Source: Syntrophales bacterium (GTDB lineage Bacteria; Desulfobacterota; Syntrophia; Syntrophales; PHBD01). Taken from it: 64,000 nt of DNA. The position numbers and the translations under genes are program-made. The number at the start of each line of letters is the position of its first letter. The stretch's first letter is position 1. Positions 34,395 to 45,543 of the stretch are shown in pieces. The notes below the pieces were generated by a model. It made no database searches. It had not been told where the DNA came from and was given only the letters and a program-made list of their open reading frames with translations. The DNA lies in contig DAOSEM010000001.1 of NCBI GenBank assembly GCA_035363115.1, positions 310,001 through 374,000 of the forward strand, given 5' to 3'.

Positions 34395-36653
34395 AACCGA
34401 ATCGGAAGAACCCGGTCATCGACGAGAAGGAAGCCCGCAAGCGGCGGCGGGAACGGCTCATCATCCTCCTGACGGTGTGCCTGATCGTCCTTCTGGCCTA
34501 CGTGGAGAGCAGGATCTCCTGGCGGGGCCAGGTCCTGCCCATCTCGGACAATGTCCTGATCTTCGGCTTCATCAACATCAACATCATCCTGATCATCCTC
34601 CTCATCTTCCTGATTGTCCGCAACGTGGTGAAGCTGGTATTCGAGCGCCGGCGCGGCGTCATCGGCTCGAAGTGGCGGTCCAAGCTGGTGGCGGCCTTCG
34701 TGAGCCTGTCGCTGATTCCCACGGCTCTCCTGTTTGTCGTGTCCATCAACTTCCTTTCCTACAGCATCGAGAACTGGTTCAATGTGCGTCTCGGGGATGC
34801 CCTGAACACAACCCTGGAAGTGGCCCAGTACTATTACCAGCAGGGGACCGAGTACGCCCGCTACCATGCCCGCGGCATCAGCGGAGAAATCACGGACAAT
34901 CGCCTCTACGAGCCGGACAAGCATTCGTACCTGAAGGCCCTCATGGAGCGGCGCCAGTCCAGCCTGAATATCGGGGTCCTGGAAGTGCATTTCGACAGCC
35001 AGAGAGAGGGGATGATCGTCCGCAGTACTCCCGCGGAGACAATACCTCCGTCTGTCCTGACGGCATCGCAGCTCGAGAAGGTCTATGCGGGGCAGGAAGT
35101 GGCGGAGATACAAACCAGCACGGCCGCCGGGGAGATCATCCGGGGGATCGCGCCGGTTTACACGTTCCTGGTTCCCAGGGAGGTGATCGGGTACGTGACG
35201 GTCAGTTACATCATGCCGAAGGCCATGGTGGACAAAATGGCCGTAATCTCCGCCGCGTCGGAGCAGTACCGCCAGCTGAAAATCCTGAAGAACCCGGTCA
35301 AGTTCACCTATGTGGTCACCCTGTCGGTCGTGACGCTCCTGATCCTTTTTTTCGCCACCTGGTTCGGCCTGTTCCTGGCGAAGGGAATCAACGAGCCCCT
35401 CGAGGACCTGGCGGAGGCGACCCGGAAGATTGCTGCCGGTGATCTTGATTATCAGATCAACCTCGCCGGGGATGACGAGATCGGGGTCCTCGGGCAGTCC
35501 TTCAATGCCATGACCCGGGAGCTCAAGAAGTCGAACCAGCGCCTGGAAGAGGCGAACAGGGACCTGGAAGAGCGCCGGAAATACATGGAAACGGTCCTGG
35601 GCAACGTTTCGGCGGGCGTCATCGCCGCCGACCGGGACGGCATCGTTACAGCCGTCAACCGGGCGGCGGAGCGGATGCTCCATATCCGGACGGAACAGGT
35701 CCTCTGGAAATCGTACCTGGACATCCTGACGGCGGAACAACTGGTGCTTGCCCGGGAAATGCTCCAGGAAATGAAGGAAAGCCCGGAGGGAGCCCTTCAG
35801 AAGCAGATGGAAATCGTCGTGGAAAGCCGGGCTATCACGATCCTCATGACGGCAACGGACATCCGGGATGACGATGGACGCGACATGGGGGTCGTCGTGG
35901 TATTCGAGGACCTTACGGAGATGCAAAAGGCCGAGCGGGCCGCGGCCTGGCGGGAAGTGGCGCGGCGCATGGCCCACGAAATCAAAAACCCCTTGACGCC
36001 GATCCAGCTTTCTGCCCAGAGACTGCAGCGGAAATACGGGGACCGCCTCGGGGAGGACGTCAAGGTCTTCCAGGAATGCACGAAGACCATCATCGATCAC
36101 GTGGACGTCCTCAAAAACCTGGTGAACGCCTTTTCCCAATACGCACGGATGCCCGTGACGAATCCGTCGCCCAATGACCTCAACGAGGTCGTCACCGATC
36201 CGGTGGTCCTGTTCCAGGACGCCCACAAGGACCTCCGGTTCGACCTCGACCTCGATCCCGGAATCCCTCGGCTGCTCATCGATCCCGAGCAGATCAAGCG
36301 GGTCATGATCAACCTCCTGGACAACGCCGTGGCGGCGGTGCAGGGCTCCTCCGGACACATCGCCGTCCGCTCCGCCTTCGACCGGCGGAACTCCCGGGTG
36401 ACGGTGGCCGTGGCCGACAACGGGTGCGGGGTGCCGCCACGCTACAAGATGAAGATTTTCGAGCCCTATTTTTCAACAAAAGTGTCCGGGACCGGACTCG
36501 GCCTCGCCATTGTCAGTTCCATCATCTCCGACCACCAGGGCCAGGTTCAGGTGGCGGACAACAATCCCTGCGGGACCGTTGTGTCTTTTCATCTTCCCGT
36601 AATGGAAGGGGACGGGAACGCGGCCATGAAGCAGCCTTCCCTGGAATCGGAAC

Positions 36654-36661
<8 letters not shown>
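34391..36661 (+). CDS. ntrY: NtrY-like membrane sensor histidine kinase
   Basis: The 756-residue kinase has N-terminal membrane helices (LIILLTVCLIVLLAYVE and NIILIILLIFLIVRNVV, then a third), a periplasmic region, another helix near residue 310, a HAMP domain (EDLAEATRKIAAGDLDYQINL), a PAS domain (VLGNVSAGVIAADRDGIV), the phospho-acceptor box RRMAHEIKNPLTPIQLSAQR and an ATPase domain with GTGLGLAIVSSI. The start at 34391 overlaps the DUF4390 stop (ATGA). It phosphorylates NtrX next door, in response to nitrogen or redox/envelope signals in relatives. Confidence 0.92.
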
Positions 36662-38051
<1,390 letters not shown>

Positions 38052-39044
38052 TCAGGACTTTTCTCCGCCGTTCATCTGCCGCTGCAGGTCCGCCAGCGAG
38101 AATTTCATGAAGGGCAGGAACGGAAGTCCCATGACCACGATGAACAGTACGGAAATGAAATGGTAGACCACGGCGAAGGGCAGTGCCTCCGCCTTGGTGA
38201 TTCCGAACAGCCCGAGACCCAGGATACAGGCGTAATGCCAGTTCCCGATAAATCCCGGGGCCGTGGGAATGGCGATTCCGATCAGGAGGATGACCATCAG
38301 GATCAGGGCTGCCGTGACCGACAGGGGAAGGGAAAAGGCCGCGAACATGGCGTAAATGATCGCCACGTCCACGACCCAGATCACAAGCGACAGTATGCCC
38401 ACCCGTACAAGCAGGCGCGTGTCCCGGATGATCCCGAACCCGTCGATGAAATGGAGGATCATCCCCCGGATCGGGGCGGCAAAACGGCCGGGAATCCATC
38501 GAATGATGAACTCCGCCGCCTGCATGGCGTTTTCCCGCCGGAAGGACAGAAAGATCATCAGGAAGACCAGCCCCAGCATGGCCGCCCCGAACAGGATGCC
38601 GGAACGGACGAGCCAGGGCGGGAAGGGCGTCCACTGCAGGGCGATCATCGCCAGCAGGAGAACGGTTGCGCCGTCCATGACCCTCTCCACCAGGATCGTA
38701 CCGAGGGCGGAGGTCATCCGGATGCTGCTGTGGCGGGCGATGAGGTAGGGTCGGACCAGCTCTCCCAGGCGGGCCGGCAGGGCCGTGATGGCCAGGAATC
38801 CGACGTTGGAGATTTTAAAAACGGTCCACGGGCGGACCGTTTCCAGGGGTTTGAGGATCAGGCCCCAGCGCCATGAGCGCAGGACCTGCATGGCCAGCAT
38901 GCCTGCGAGCGCGGGAACGAGAAAGCCGTAGCGGATCGACCGGAATCCCTCGGCCACATCCCCGAAACGAATGCCCCTCACCGAGAGCCAGACCAGGGCC
39001 GCACTCAGCAGGATTCCCAGGATCAGTTTCTTTTTCATGGGCAT
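38052..39044 (-). CDS. Lysylphosphatidylglycerol-synthase-TM/flippase-like membrane protein
   Basis: The 330-residue protein has about eight membrane helices and the family landmarks LRSWRWGLILKPLE, ALPARLGELVRPYLIAR and IPTAPGFIGNWHYACILGL. It belongs to the UPF0104/TIGR00374 group, the membrane half of MprF-like proteins, some of which flip lipids or glycolipids. No aminoacyltransferase domain is attached. Its stop directly abuts the ntrX stop with no spacer, and no terminator is visible between the convergent genes. Confidence 0.85.
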   Translation of the reverse strand: MPMKKKLILGILLSAALVWLSVRGIRFGDVAEGFRSIRYGFLVPALAGMLAMQVLRSWRWGLILKPLETVRPWTVFKISNVGFLAITALPARLGELVRPYLIARHSSIRMTSALGTILVERVMDGATVLLLAMIALQWTPFPPWLVRSGILFGAAMLGLVFLMIFLSFRRENAMQAAEFIIRWIPGRFAAPIRGMILHFIDGFGIIRDTRLLVRVGILSLVIWVVDVAIIYAMFAAFSLPLSVTAALILMVILLIGIAIPTAPGFIGNWHYACILGLGLFGITKAEALPFAVVYHFISVLFIVVMGLPFLPFMKFSLADLQRQMNGGEKS

Positions 39045-39107
39045 TCCCGGCCGGTGACGGCGCTCAATCCGCCGCTCTCCCCGCAGGGGGCCGGGGTCCC
39101 TCGTTCA

Positions 39108-39599
39108 TCAGGGATTTCCGGTCGCTGCACCGGCTGCCGGAAGAGGTTTTACAACCGGCGCGGGACTGCTTCCCAGCCCTCCGTTCCCGATCTTTGCGAG
39201 ATTGTCCCGGATCCGATCCTGGATGAGCTGTGAGGAGACCTTGTTGCCGAACAGCCCCACCCGGACGGAGACCGTGGTGACGTCTTTGTCCTTGTACTTC
39301 AGTGCGATGGTCACGTCCTCCCCGTCGATGACGGCCTTGATCGTTCCCTCGCCGATCTTCCGTTCCGGCGACACGTCCCGACCCTTCATGTCTGCCACGG
39401 TCTTCTCGCAGGCTTTCCAGGTCTTGTCCATGGCGAAATAGTAATCCGTCTTCATCTCGCCGTTGATGTACGCATAGGTGCCGCCTCCGGCCCCCGCCGC
39501 GGCGACTCCCCCGACGATCAGGGCTGTCTCCAAACCACATCCGGCAAGCATCAGGACCCCGAACACGACCGCCAGCGCTTTTTTCCACTTGTCCGTCAT
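39108..39599 (-). CDS. DUF3568 family lipoprotein
   Basis: The 163-residue protein has a signal peptide with the lipobox VLMLAGC and the DUF3568-type core: GGGTYAYINGEMKTDYYFAMDKTWKACEKTV, then GTIKAVIDGEDVTIALKYKDKDVTTVSVRVG. The start at 39599 has AAGGAGGAG just upstream. It lies 63 bp ahead of the flippase-like gene on the same strand. The fold probably serves as a small envelope accessory protein; function is unknown. Confidence 0.75.
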   Translation of the reverse strand: MTDKWKKALAVVFGVLMLAGCGLETALIVGGVAAAGAGGGTYAYINGEMKTDYYFAMDKTWKACEKTVADMKGRDVSPERKIGEGTIKAVIDGEDVTIALKYKDKDVTTVSVRVGLFGNKVSSQLIQDRIRDNLAKIGNGGLGSSPAPVVKPLPAAGAATGNP

Positions 39600-39740
39600 A
39601 GCTCCTCCTTTTGCTTCCTGGTGTTGGTGGCCGCCGGTGCGGTATGGACAGGCGGAACGCCGGCACCGGGGTGTGGGTCTCTTAGCACATTTTTCCTGGG
39701 ACGTCACGGCTGAGCATGACGGGGACGAAGGGGGGACCCC

Positions 39741-40793
39741 TTATTCTCTCCCGAGGCGCTCGAACTCCCGGAGGAGTTCCTCCTGCTTCCGGTTCAGCGA
39801 CGTCGGGATCGCAACCACGGTTTCGATGATCTGGTCGCCCCGTCCGTGGCCGCGCAGGCGGGAGACCCCCCTGCCTTTCAGGCGGAACGTCTTGCCGCCC
39901 TGAGTGCCCCGCGGGATCTTCAGCTTTTCCGTTCCTTCCAGGGTCGGCACCTCGATGCTGGCGCCGAGGGCGGCCTGGACAAAGGAGATGGGGATCCGGC
40001 AGTAGATGTCGTCACCGCTGCGCTCGAAGAACTCATGAGGCTCCACGTGGAGGAAAATATAGAGATCTCCGCTGGGGCCACCGTGAACCCCTTTCTCGCC
40101 CTCTCCCCGCAGGCGCAGGCGGGAGCCCGTTTCCACGCCGGCGGGAATCTTCAGGTTGACGGTCTTGTGGACCCGTTCCCTTCCAGATCCGCCGCAGGCT
40201 TTGCAGGGGCTGGTGATGACCGCTCCCTGCCCCCGGCAGGACGGACAGGTGGAGCTGATGCTGAAAAAGCCGCTCGTCTGGGTGACCTGGCCCCGGCCCC
40301 GGCAGCGGCTGCAGATCTCCGGGGCCGTTCCAGGTGCCGATCCGGATCCCTCGCACTCCCGGCACGGTTCGTATTTCTCGATGTCGATATCCCTGGAAAT
40401 GCCCCTCACCGCCTCCATGAAGGAAAGGGAAAGGTCGTAGCGGAGGTCGGCGCCGGCCCGGGCCGCCGTTCGGGAGCGGCCGCCGCGAAAACCGAAAATG
40501 TCTTCGAAAATACTGCCGAAGCTGGTAAAAATGTCGTCAAACCCGGAAAACCCCCTGAATCCGCTGCTGGTCAGTCCCTCGTGGCCGTAGCGGTCGTAGA
40601 TCTCCCGCTTCTGGGGATCGCTCAGGACCTCATAGGCCTCCGCGGCTTCCTTGAACTTCTCCTCCGCCTCCCGGTCCCCGGGATTCCGGTCCGGGTGGTA
40701 CTGCATCGCCAGCCGGCGGTAGCTCTTCTTCATCTCCTCTTCGCTGGCCGTCCGCTGGACTTCGAGAATTTCATAGTAGCAGCGTTTGCTCAT
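39741..40793 (-). CDS. dnaJ: DnaJ-type co-chaperone
   Basis: The 350-residue protein has a J domain (YYEILEVQRTASEEEMKKSYRRLA with the HPD motif in YHPDRNPG), a Gly/Phe-rich linker (GFRGFSGFDDIF), a zinc domain with four CxxCxGxG-like repeats (CRECEGSG, CSRCRGRG, CPSCRGQG, CKACGGSG) and the C-terminal substrate-binding domains. It stimulates the Hsp70 DnaK. It is slightly shorter than E. coli DnaJ (376). No dnaK or grpE is nearby, so this may be a second DnaJ. The ATG at 40793 has GGAGGTGTCGA upstream and overlaps the stop of the small gene before it. Confidence 0.92.
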   Translation of the reverse strand: MSKRCYYEILEVQRTASEEEMKKSYRRLAMQYHPDRNPGDREAEEKFKEAAEAYEVLSDPQKREIYDRYGHEGLTSSGFRGFSGFDDIFTSFGSIFEDIFGFRGGRSRTAARAGADLRYDLSLSFMEAVRGISRDIDIEKYEPCRECEGSGSAPGTAPEICSRCRGRGQVTQTSGFFSISSTCPSCRGQGAVITSPCKACGGSGRERVHKTVNLKIPAGVETGSRLRLRGEGEKGVHGGPSGDLYIFLHVEPHEFFERSGDDIYCRIPISFVQAALGASIEVPTLEGTEKLKIPRGTQGGKTFRLKGRGVSRLRGHGRGDQIIETVVAIPTSLNRKQEELLREFERLGRE

Positions 40794-41191
40794 TCGACAC
40801 CTCCGCCATCCACCGGAGCCTTCCCGGCGTCGTGAACCTGCCGGAGGCCTTCCGTGTTTCCGCTCTTCTCGAAGGCATGGCGGGCAAAGGTGAGGCGGCC
40901 CCTCCGGAGGGCCTGTTCCCCGAGCCGGCTCCACTCTTCTTGTGTTGCTTCCCGGCCCAGCGCCTTGACGGCCTGGAGAAAGAACTGGACGTCCCCCTCT
41001 TCTTCGGCCCGGGCCATGATGGCGCGGAGCTTGCCCGCGTCGTTCCCCCGGCCGAAACACTCGACGGCGTCGGCGATCCGCCCGGCGGCGAGGTATCGGT
41101 CTCCCAGGGCGGAGAGGGCCGCCGGAGCTGTCCTGTCGAGATGGAGAATGCGCTGCTTTTCTTTGTAATCGGGAAGATCTTGACGTTTCAT
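40790..41191 (-). CDS. Small TPR-like helical protein coupled to dnaJ
   Basis: The 133-residue protein is all helical with degenerate tetratricopeptide-like repeats: ALSALGDRYLAAGRIADAVECFGRGND and WSRLGEQALRRGRLTFARHAFEKSGN. There is no signal peptide. It overlaps dnaJ by 4 bp (ATGA), so it is probably made in step with DnaJ and may act as a chaperone adaptor. No named family was recognised. Confidence 0.65.
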   Translation of the reverse strand: MKRQDLPDYKEKQRILHLDRTAPAALSALGDRYLAAGRIADAVECFGRGNDAGKLRAIMARAEEEGDVQFFLQAVKALGREATQEEWSRLGEQALRRGRLTFARHAFEKSGNTEGLRQVHDAGKAPVDGGGVE

Positions 41192-41304
41192 GAGGAATTA
41201 CGGGACCACCCTGTCCGGCCGGTGCAGGTCGCGACGGCACCGGGACCGCTTTCTCAACACCCGAAGTTAATCATGGGGGATGGGTCTGTCAAGGCGGGCG
41301 CCTG

Positions 41305-42192
41305 TTATGCAGTCAGCCGCTGCAGCGCCTCCTCATACCGTTCCAGGGTTTTCCGGACGATGTCCGCTGGCAGGGGCGGCGCCGGCGGCTTCTGGTCCCA
41401 GTTCAGCGACAGGAGGTAATCCCGGAGGAACTGCTTGTCGAAGCTCTTCTGGGACCGTCCCTCCCCGTAGGAGTCGGCCGGCCAGAAGCGGGAGGAATCG
41501 GGCGTCAGAAGCTCGTCGATCAGGATCAGCTCGCCGTCCAGGAGTCCGAATTCCATCTTCGTGTCGGCGATGATGATGCCCGCCTTGAGGGCACGCTCGG
41601 CGGCCCGCCGGTAGACGGCGATGCTCAGTCCGATCACCCGTTCCGTAAGCTCCGCTCCGATCTTGTCCTCCATTTCCTTCCGCGTCATGGGCAGGTCGTG
41701 CTGTCCGATTTCCGCCTTGGTGGTCGGCGTGAACAGGGGTTCCGGCAGGCGGGCCGACTCGTTCAGTCCCTCCGGCAGGGGGATCCCGCAGATGGAGCGG
41801 CTCTTCCGGTACTCCTGCCAGCCGGAGCCGCTCAGGTACCCGCGGACGATGCATTCCACGGGAAGGGGGCGCGCCTTTTCAACCAGCATCGAACGGCCCT
41901 CCAGGATCTCGCGGTGCGGGGCGCAGGAGGCGGGGAAGTCCGCCGGGTCCGTGGACAGCAGGTGATGGCGCACCAGGTCCTTCATGACCCCGAACCAGAA
42001 CGAGGACATGCGGGTCAGGATCCTGCCTTTGCCGGGGATGGGATCGGCCATGACCACGTCGAAGGCGGAGATCCGGTCCGATGTTACGATCAGAAGCCTG
42101 TCTCCCAGGTCGTATACGTCGCGGACCTTCCCGCGGCCTGCCAGCTGCAGGCCGTCCAGGTTCGTTTCCATCAGGCCTTTCGATTCATTCAT
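41305..42192 (-). CDS. purC: Phosphoribosylaminoimidazole-succinocarboxamide synthase
   Basis: The 295-residue enzyme joins aspartate to CAIR in purine synthesis. Signature parts are GRGKVRDVYDLGDRLLIVTSDRISAFDVVM, PVECIVRGYLSGSGWQEY, IIIADTKMEFG and LIDELLTPDSSRFWP. The start at 42192 is one choice; ATG at 42171 would also keep all conserved parts. The frame remains open upstream but overlaps the next gene. It matches the approximately 290-residue form of the enzyme. Confidence 0.95.
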   Translation of the reverse strand: MNESKGLMETNLDGLQLAGRGKVRDVYDLGDRLLIVTSDRISAFDVVMADPIPGKGRILTRMSSFWFGVMKDLVRHHLLSTDPADFPASCAPHREILEGRSMLVEKARPLPVECIVRGYLSGSGWQEYRKSRSICGIPLPEGLNESARLPEPLFTPTTKAEIGQHDLPMTRKEMEDKIGAELTERVIGLSIAVYRRAAERALKAGIIIADTKMEFGLLDGELILIDELLTPDSSRFWPADSYGEGRSQKSFDKQFLRDYLLSLNWDQKPPAPPLPADIVRKTLERYEEALQRLTA

Positions 42193-42244
42193 GGGTATTT
42201 GCGCCTCCGTTCGAGTCGTTGTTTCCTGCCCGGAAGGCATCCGG

Positions 42245-42874
42245 CTATCGCAGGAACGGATTGAATTTCTTTTCGTGTCCGATGGTGGAGGTGGGTTGGC
42301 GTCCATAGTTGTGTCCCGGCAGGACCACGGTGTCGTCAGGGAGGGAGAGCAGACGCTCCCGGATGGAGCGGCTCATGACCTGCCAGGATCCGCCGGGAAG
42401 GTCGGTTCGGCCCACCGCCTCGACGAAGAGCGTGTCTCCCGTGAAGACGAAGCCTTCCGTGTAGAGGGCCATTCCTCCGGGCGAGTGTCCCGGGGTGTGG
42501 ATGACCTTCAGGGAGACGCTGCCGACGGTGATCGTGTCGCCGTCCCGAACGGTGAGATCCGCCGCCGGCGACTTCTGGGCCCTGAACATGGCGAGCATCA
42601 TGGCCGGCGTGGACGTCAGCATGTCCGCATCGTCCTCGTGAACGACAATCGGAGCGCCGGTCTTTTTCTTCATGTCCTGGTTGCCGGAGATGTGGTCCAC
42701 GTGGCCGTGGGTGTTCACGATATACTTGATGGTGAGGTCGGCCCGTTTGGCCTCCTCGAGAATGCCGGCGGTGTTCGCCGCCGGATCGATGACCAGGCCT
42801 TCCCCCGTCCGGGGATCGCCGACGATATAGGCGAAAACGGCCATCATCCCCACCTGCATCTGTTTCAGAAACAT
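42245..42874 (-). CDS. Metallo-beta-lactamase-fold hydrolase, glyoxalase-II-like
   Basis: The 209-residue protein has the metal motif NTHGHVDHISG, later metal-ligand histidines in HTPGHSPGG and LPGHNYG and the bridging Asp in FTGDTLF. This is the small thioesterase-like branch often annotated hydroxyacylglutathione hydrolase, which also includes persulfide dioxygenases. The late GHNYG favours the thioesterase type. It lies 52 bp upstream of purC on the same strand. Confidence 0.85.
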   Translation of the reverse strand: MFLKQMQVGMMAVFAYIVGDPRTGEGLVIDPAANTAGILEEAKRADLTIKYIVNTHGHVDHISGNQDMKKKTGAPIVVHEDDADMLTSTPAMMLAMFRAQKSPAADLTVRDGDTITVGSVSLKVIHTPGHSPGGMALYTEGFVFTGDTLFVEAVGRTDLPGGSWQVMSRSIRERLLSLPDDTVVLPGHNYGRQPTSTIGHEKKFNPFLR

Positions 42875-43042
42875 GGTTTTCTCCCGTCTTGGACGATTCG
42901 GGGCAGGCCTATCACTTTTCCTTTTTTCCCGTCAACGGAATTTGACCGGGCGACCGCCGGCGGATTGTTTTGACACGCCGGCCGCCGATGCCTTATGGTG
43001 CGGGCGGTTCATCACGGGAAGCGGAACGGAGGAGCGGAACCC

Positions 43043-43339
43043 ATGATCCGGGAGAAATCGGACCGTTATGACTGCGTCGGCTGCGGATACTGCTGCATCC
43101 GCCACACCTGCACCTTCGGACTGCACCGCCATCCCGGAAAGCGCGACCGCCGCTGCCCGGAGCTGCACTGGAACGGCTCGCGATACGTCTGCCGCCTCAT
43201 GGTCGAGCCGGGGGGCATGTCCGATTTCATCCGGGAGCAGCTTCAGGCGGGATTCGGCTGCCGGTCTTATCACAATCCCTGGCGCTCCGAGGTGCGGGAG
43301 CGGACGGAAGAAGAGGAGAAGATCCTGTTTGATCGCTGA
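43043..43339 (+). CDS. YkgJ-type cysteine-cluster protein
   Basis: The 98-residue protein has a dense Cys pattern typical of YkgJ-like metal-binding proteins: YDCVGCGYCCIRHTC, then RRCPEL, YVCRLM and FGCRSYHNPW. It probably binds zinc or an iron-sulfur cluster. The start at 43043 has GGAGG upstream; a longer frame begins at 42995 without a site. It is convergent with the ETF-beta gene. Function is unknown. Confidence 0.75.
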   Translation: MIREKSDRYDCVGCGYCCIRHTCTFGLHRHPGKRDRRCPELHWNGSRYVCRLMVEPGGMSDFIREQLQAGFGCRSYHNPWRSEVRERTEEEEKILFDR

Positions 43340-43369
43340 ACGGAAGGCCCCTGGCCGCCGGGACGTGCT

Positions 43370-44161
43370 TCAGAGCAGCGACCGGTCCCGGAGGATCCGG
43401 AGGAGCTCAAGGGCCTTCTCCTCCGTCGTCCCTTCCAGGAAGCGGCAGGATGCGGCCGGCGGGGCCGAGACCCCGAGGGAGCGCTCCCGGATCTCCGGGG
43501 CCGGCAGGGTATCCGCGGGGACTTCCGTGAGACCCTGCGAGCGGGCCCGGAGCACGTGCGACAGGGCCGGGTAGCGAGGCCGGTTGATTCCCGTCTGAAC
43601 CGCCACGACCGCCGGGAGGCGGATCGCCAGGATCTCCCTTCTGCCCCCCTCCATCTCCCGTTCCACGACGATGCAGGAACCTTCCAGACCAGCCTGTTCC
43701 CCGGGGCTGACATCAAGACGGACCGCGGAGGTGGCCCACGGCCAGTCCAGGCGCGCCGCCAGCATGGGCCCGGTCTGGCCGTGCATGTCGTCCTCCGAGA
43801 GCGTTCCCGCCAGGATCAGGTCGTATCCCCGACCCTCGGCCCAGGCGGCCAGGAGGGCGGAGATCTCCGAGGGCATCGGGTTTGCGTCTTCCTCCATGAG
43901 GATCAGGATTCCTTCGTCGGCGCCCATCTCCAGGGCCCGTCGCAGGGCGGCCCGCACGCGCGGGGGACCGGCGGAGACGGCGTCGATCCGCGTGCCCGGG
44001 AGCGCCTCCCGGATCCGCAGGGCCTCCTCCAGGGCGTGCTCATCGTAGCGGTTGATCCGCCAGTCCGCTCCTTCGGCGGCCCTCCAGCGGGTCCCGCTGT
44101 CGTCCGGTGCCACCGGGGCGTCGTCGTCCGGGACTTGCTTGATGCACACCAGGATCTTCAT
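43370..44161 (-). CDS. Electron transfer flavoprotein beta subunit (FixA/EtfB family)
   Basis: The 263-residue protein starts MKILVCIKQVPDD, and has INRYDEHALEEALRIRE, the nucleotide region ADEGILILMEED and the ETF-beta signature near LPAVVAVQTGINRPRYPALS. ETF-beta normally pairs with an alpha subunit to carry electrons between acyl-CoA dehydrogenases and quinone or ferredoxin systems. No alpha-subunit gene is adjacent. Its start overlaps the stop of the sigma-54 response regulator (ATGA), so it is translated as part of that two-component operon, an unusual pairing. Confidence 0.88.
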   Translation of the reverse strand: MKILVCIKQVPDDDAPVAPDDSGTRWRAAEGADWRINRYDEHALEEALRIREALPGTRIDAVSAGPPRVRAALRRALEMGADEGILILMEEDANPMPSEISALLAAWAEGRGYDLILAGTLSEDDMHGQTGPMLAARLDWPWATSAVRLDVSPGEQAGLEGSCIVVEREMEGGRREILAIRLPAVVAVQTGINRPRYPALSHVLRARSQGLTEVPADTLPAPEIRERSLGVSAPPAASCRFLEGTTEEKALELLRILRDRSLL

Positions 44162-45543
44162 GGATTCGCCTGCATCAGCCCGTACAGCTTCAGCTTCTTG
44201 TGGAGGGTGCGGCGCGTGATGCCGAGCCGGCGGGCTGCCTCGCTCTTGTTTCCTCCGGCATCCTCCAGGGTTTTCAGGATGGCGGCCCGTTCCAGTTCCT
44301 CGAGGGAGGTTCCCTCCACGGAAAGGGCCGTCTCTCCCGGGATCTCCGCCGGAGTGGGCGGGGCGCCGCCGGGGAGCGTCAGGGCCAGGTCGTCCTCCCC
44401 GAGCCGCTCCGATCGGGCCAGGACCACGCCTCGTTCTACCGCGTTCATCAGCTCCCGGACGTTTCCCGGCCAGGCGTGGCGGAGAAGCCGGTCCATCGCC
44501 CTGGGCGCGAATCCCTTGATGGCCTTTTTGTTTTTTTCCGCAAACCGGGCCAGGAAATGCTGGGCCAGAAGCGGGATGTCCTCACGGCGCTCCCGGAGGG
44601 GAGGAACGGCCAGGTTCACGACGTTCAGGCGGTAGTAGAGATCGTCCCGGAAGCGGCCCTGGCCGATTTCCTGGAGGAGATCCCGGTTCGTGGCGGCGAT
44701 GATCCGCACGTCCACCGCGAGGACGTCGCTGCCGCCCACCCGCGTGATCTCACGCTCCTGGAGAACCCGGAGCAGTTTTACCTGCATCCCCAGGGACATT
44801 TCGCTTACCTCGTCAAGGAAGAGCGTTCCCCTGTCGGCCTGGCGGAATTTTCCCTCCTTGCGCCGGTCGGCCCCGGTGAAGGCCCCCTTTTCGTGACCGA
44901 AGAGCTCGGACTCCAGGAGGCTTTCCGCCAGGGCGGCGCAGTTGATCTTGACGAAGGGGCCGTCCTTCCGGAGGCTGTTGTAATGGATGGCGCCGGCGAT
45001 CAGCTCCTTTCCCGTGCCCGATTCTCCCGTAATCAGGACCGTCGCCTCCGTGGGGGCGATCTGGACAACCGTCTCCAGGAGCCGGGTCATCGCGGCGGAG
45101 TGCCCCAGGAGGTTGGTGCGGTCGTACTGCTCCTTCAGGTTTTCCCGGAGCATCCGGTTCTCCTCCGCCAGGCGCAGGTGCTCCATGGCCCTTTGGAGCG
45201 TCAGCTTCAGCTCGTCGAAGTCCAGGGGCTTCGTGAGGTAGTCGTAGGCCCCCTTCTTGAGCGCCTCCACGGCGGTTTCCACCGAGGCGTAGGCCGTCAT
45301 GAGGATGACCGGCAGGGCGGGGTTGAAGGCCTTGATCTCCGCCAGGGCCTCGATGCCCGAGACATGCACCATCCGGATGTCCATCAGGACCAGGTCGAGC
45401 GGTTCCTCCCGGACCGCGGCCACGGCGGCGGCACCGTCGTCGGCCTCGGTGATGTCGTATCCCCATCCTCCCAGGAGGGTTTTCAGCATGGTCCGGTGGG
45501 CCCGGTCGTCGTCGACGACGAGAATGTGTTCGCTCTTTTTCAT
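44158..45543 (-). CDS. ZraR-like sigma-54-dependent response regulator
   Basis: The 461-residue protein has a receiver domain (LVLMDIRMVHVSG, Asp55), Walker A GESGTGKELIAG, the sigma-54 contact loop ELFGHEKGAFTGA, Walker B LFLDEVSEMS and a C-terminal Fis-type helix-turn-helix (NKSEAARRLGITRRTLHKKLKLYGL). It resembles ZraR/AtoC. It is coupled by ATGA overlaps to the kinase upstream and to etfB downstream. A sigma-54 promoter and a palindrome upstream of the divergent ZraP-like gene are its probable target. Confidence 0.93.
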   Translation of the reverse strand: MKKSEHILVVDDDRAHRTMLKTLLGGWGYDITEADDGAAAVAAVREEPLDLVLMDIRMVHVSGIEALAEIKAFNPALPVILMTAYASVETAVEALKKGAYDYLTKPLDFDELKLTLQRAMEHLRLAEENRMLRENLKEQYDRTNLLGHSAAMTRLLETVVQIAPTEATVLITGESGTGKELIAGAIHYNSLRKDGPFVKINCAALAESLLESELFGHEKGAFTGADRRKEGKFRQADRGTLFLDEVSEMSLGMQVKLLRVLQEREITRVGGSDVLAVDVRIIAATNRDLLQEIGQGRFRDDLYYRLNVVNLAVPPLRERREDIPLLAQHFLARFAEKNKKAIKGFAPRAMDRLLRHAWPGNVRELMNAVERGVVLARSERLGEDDLALTLPGGAPPTPAEIPGETALSVEGTSLEELERAAILKTLEDAGGNKSEAARRLGITRRTLHKKLKLYGLMQANP

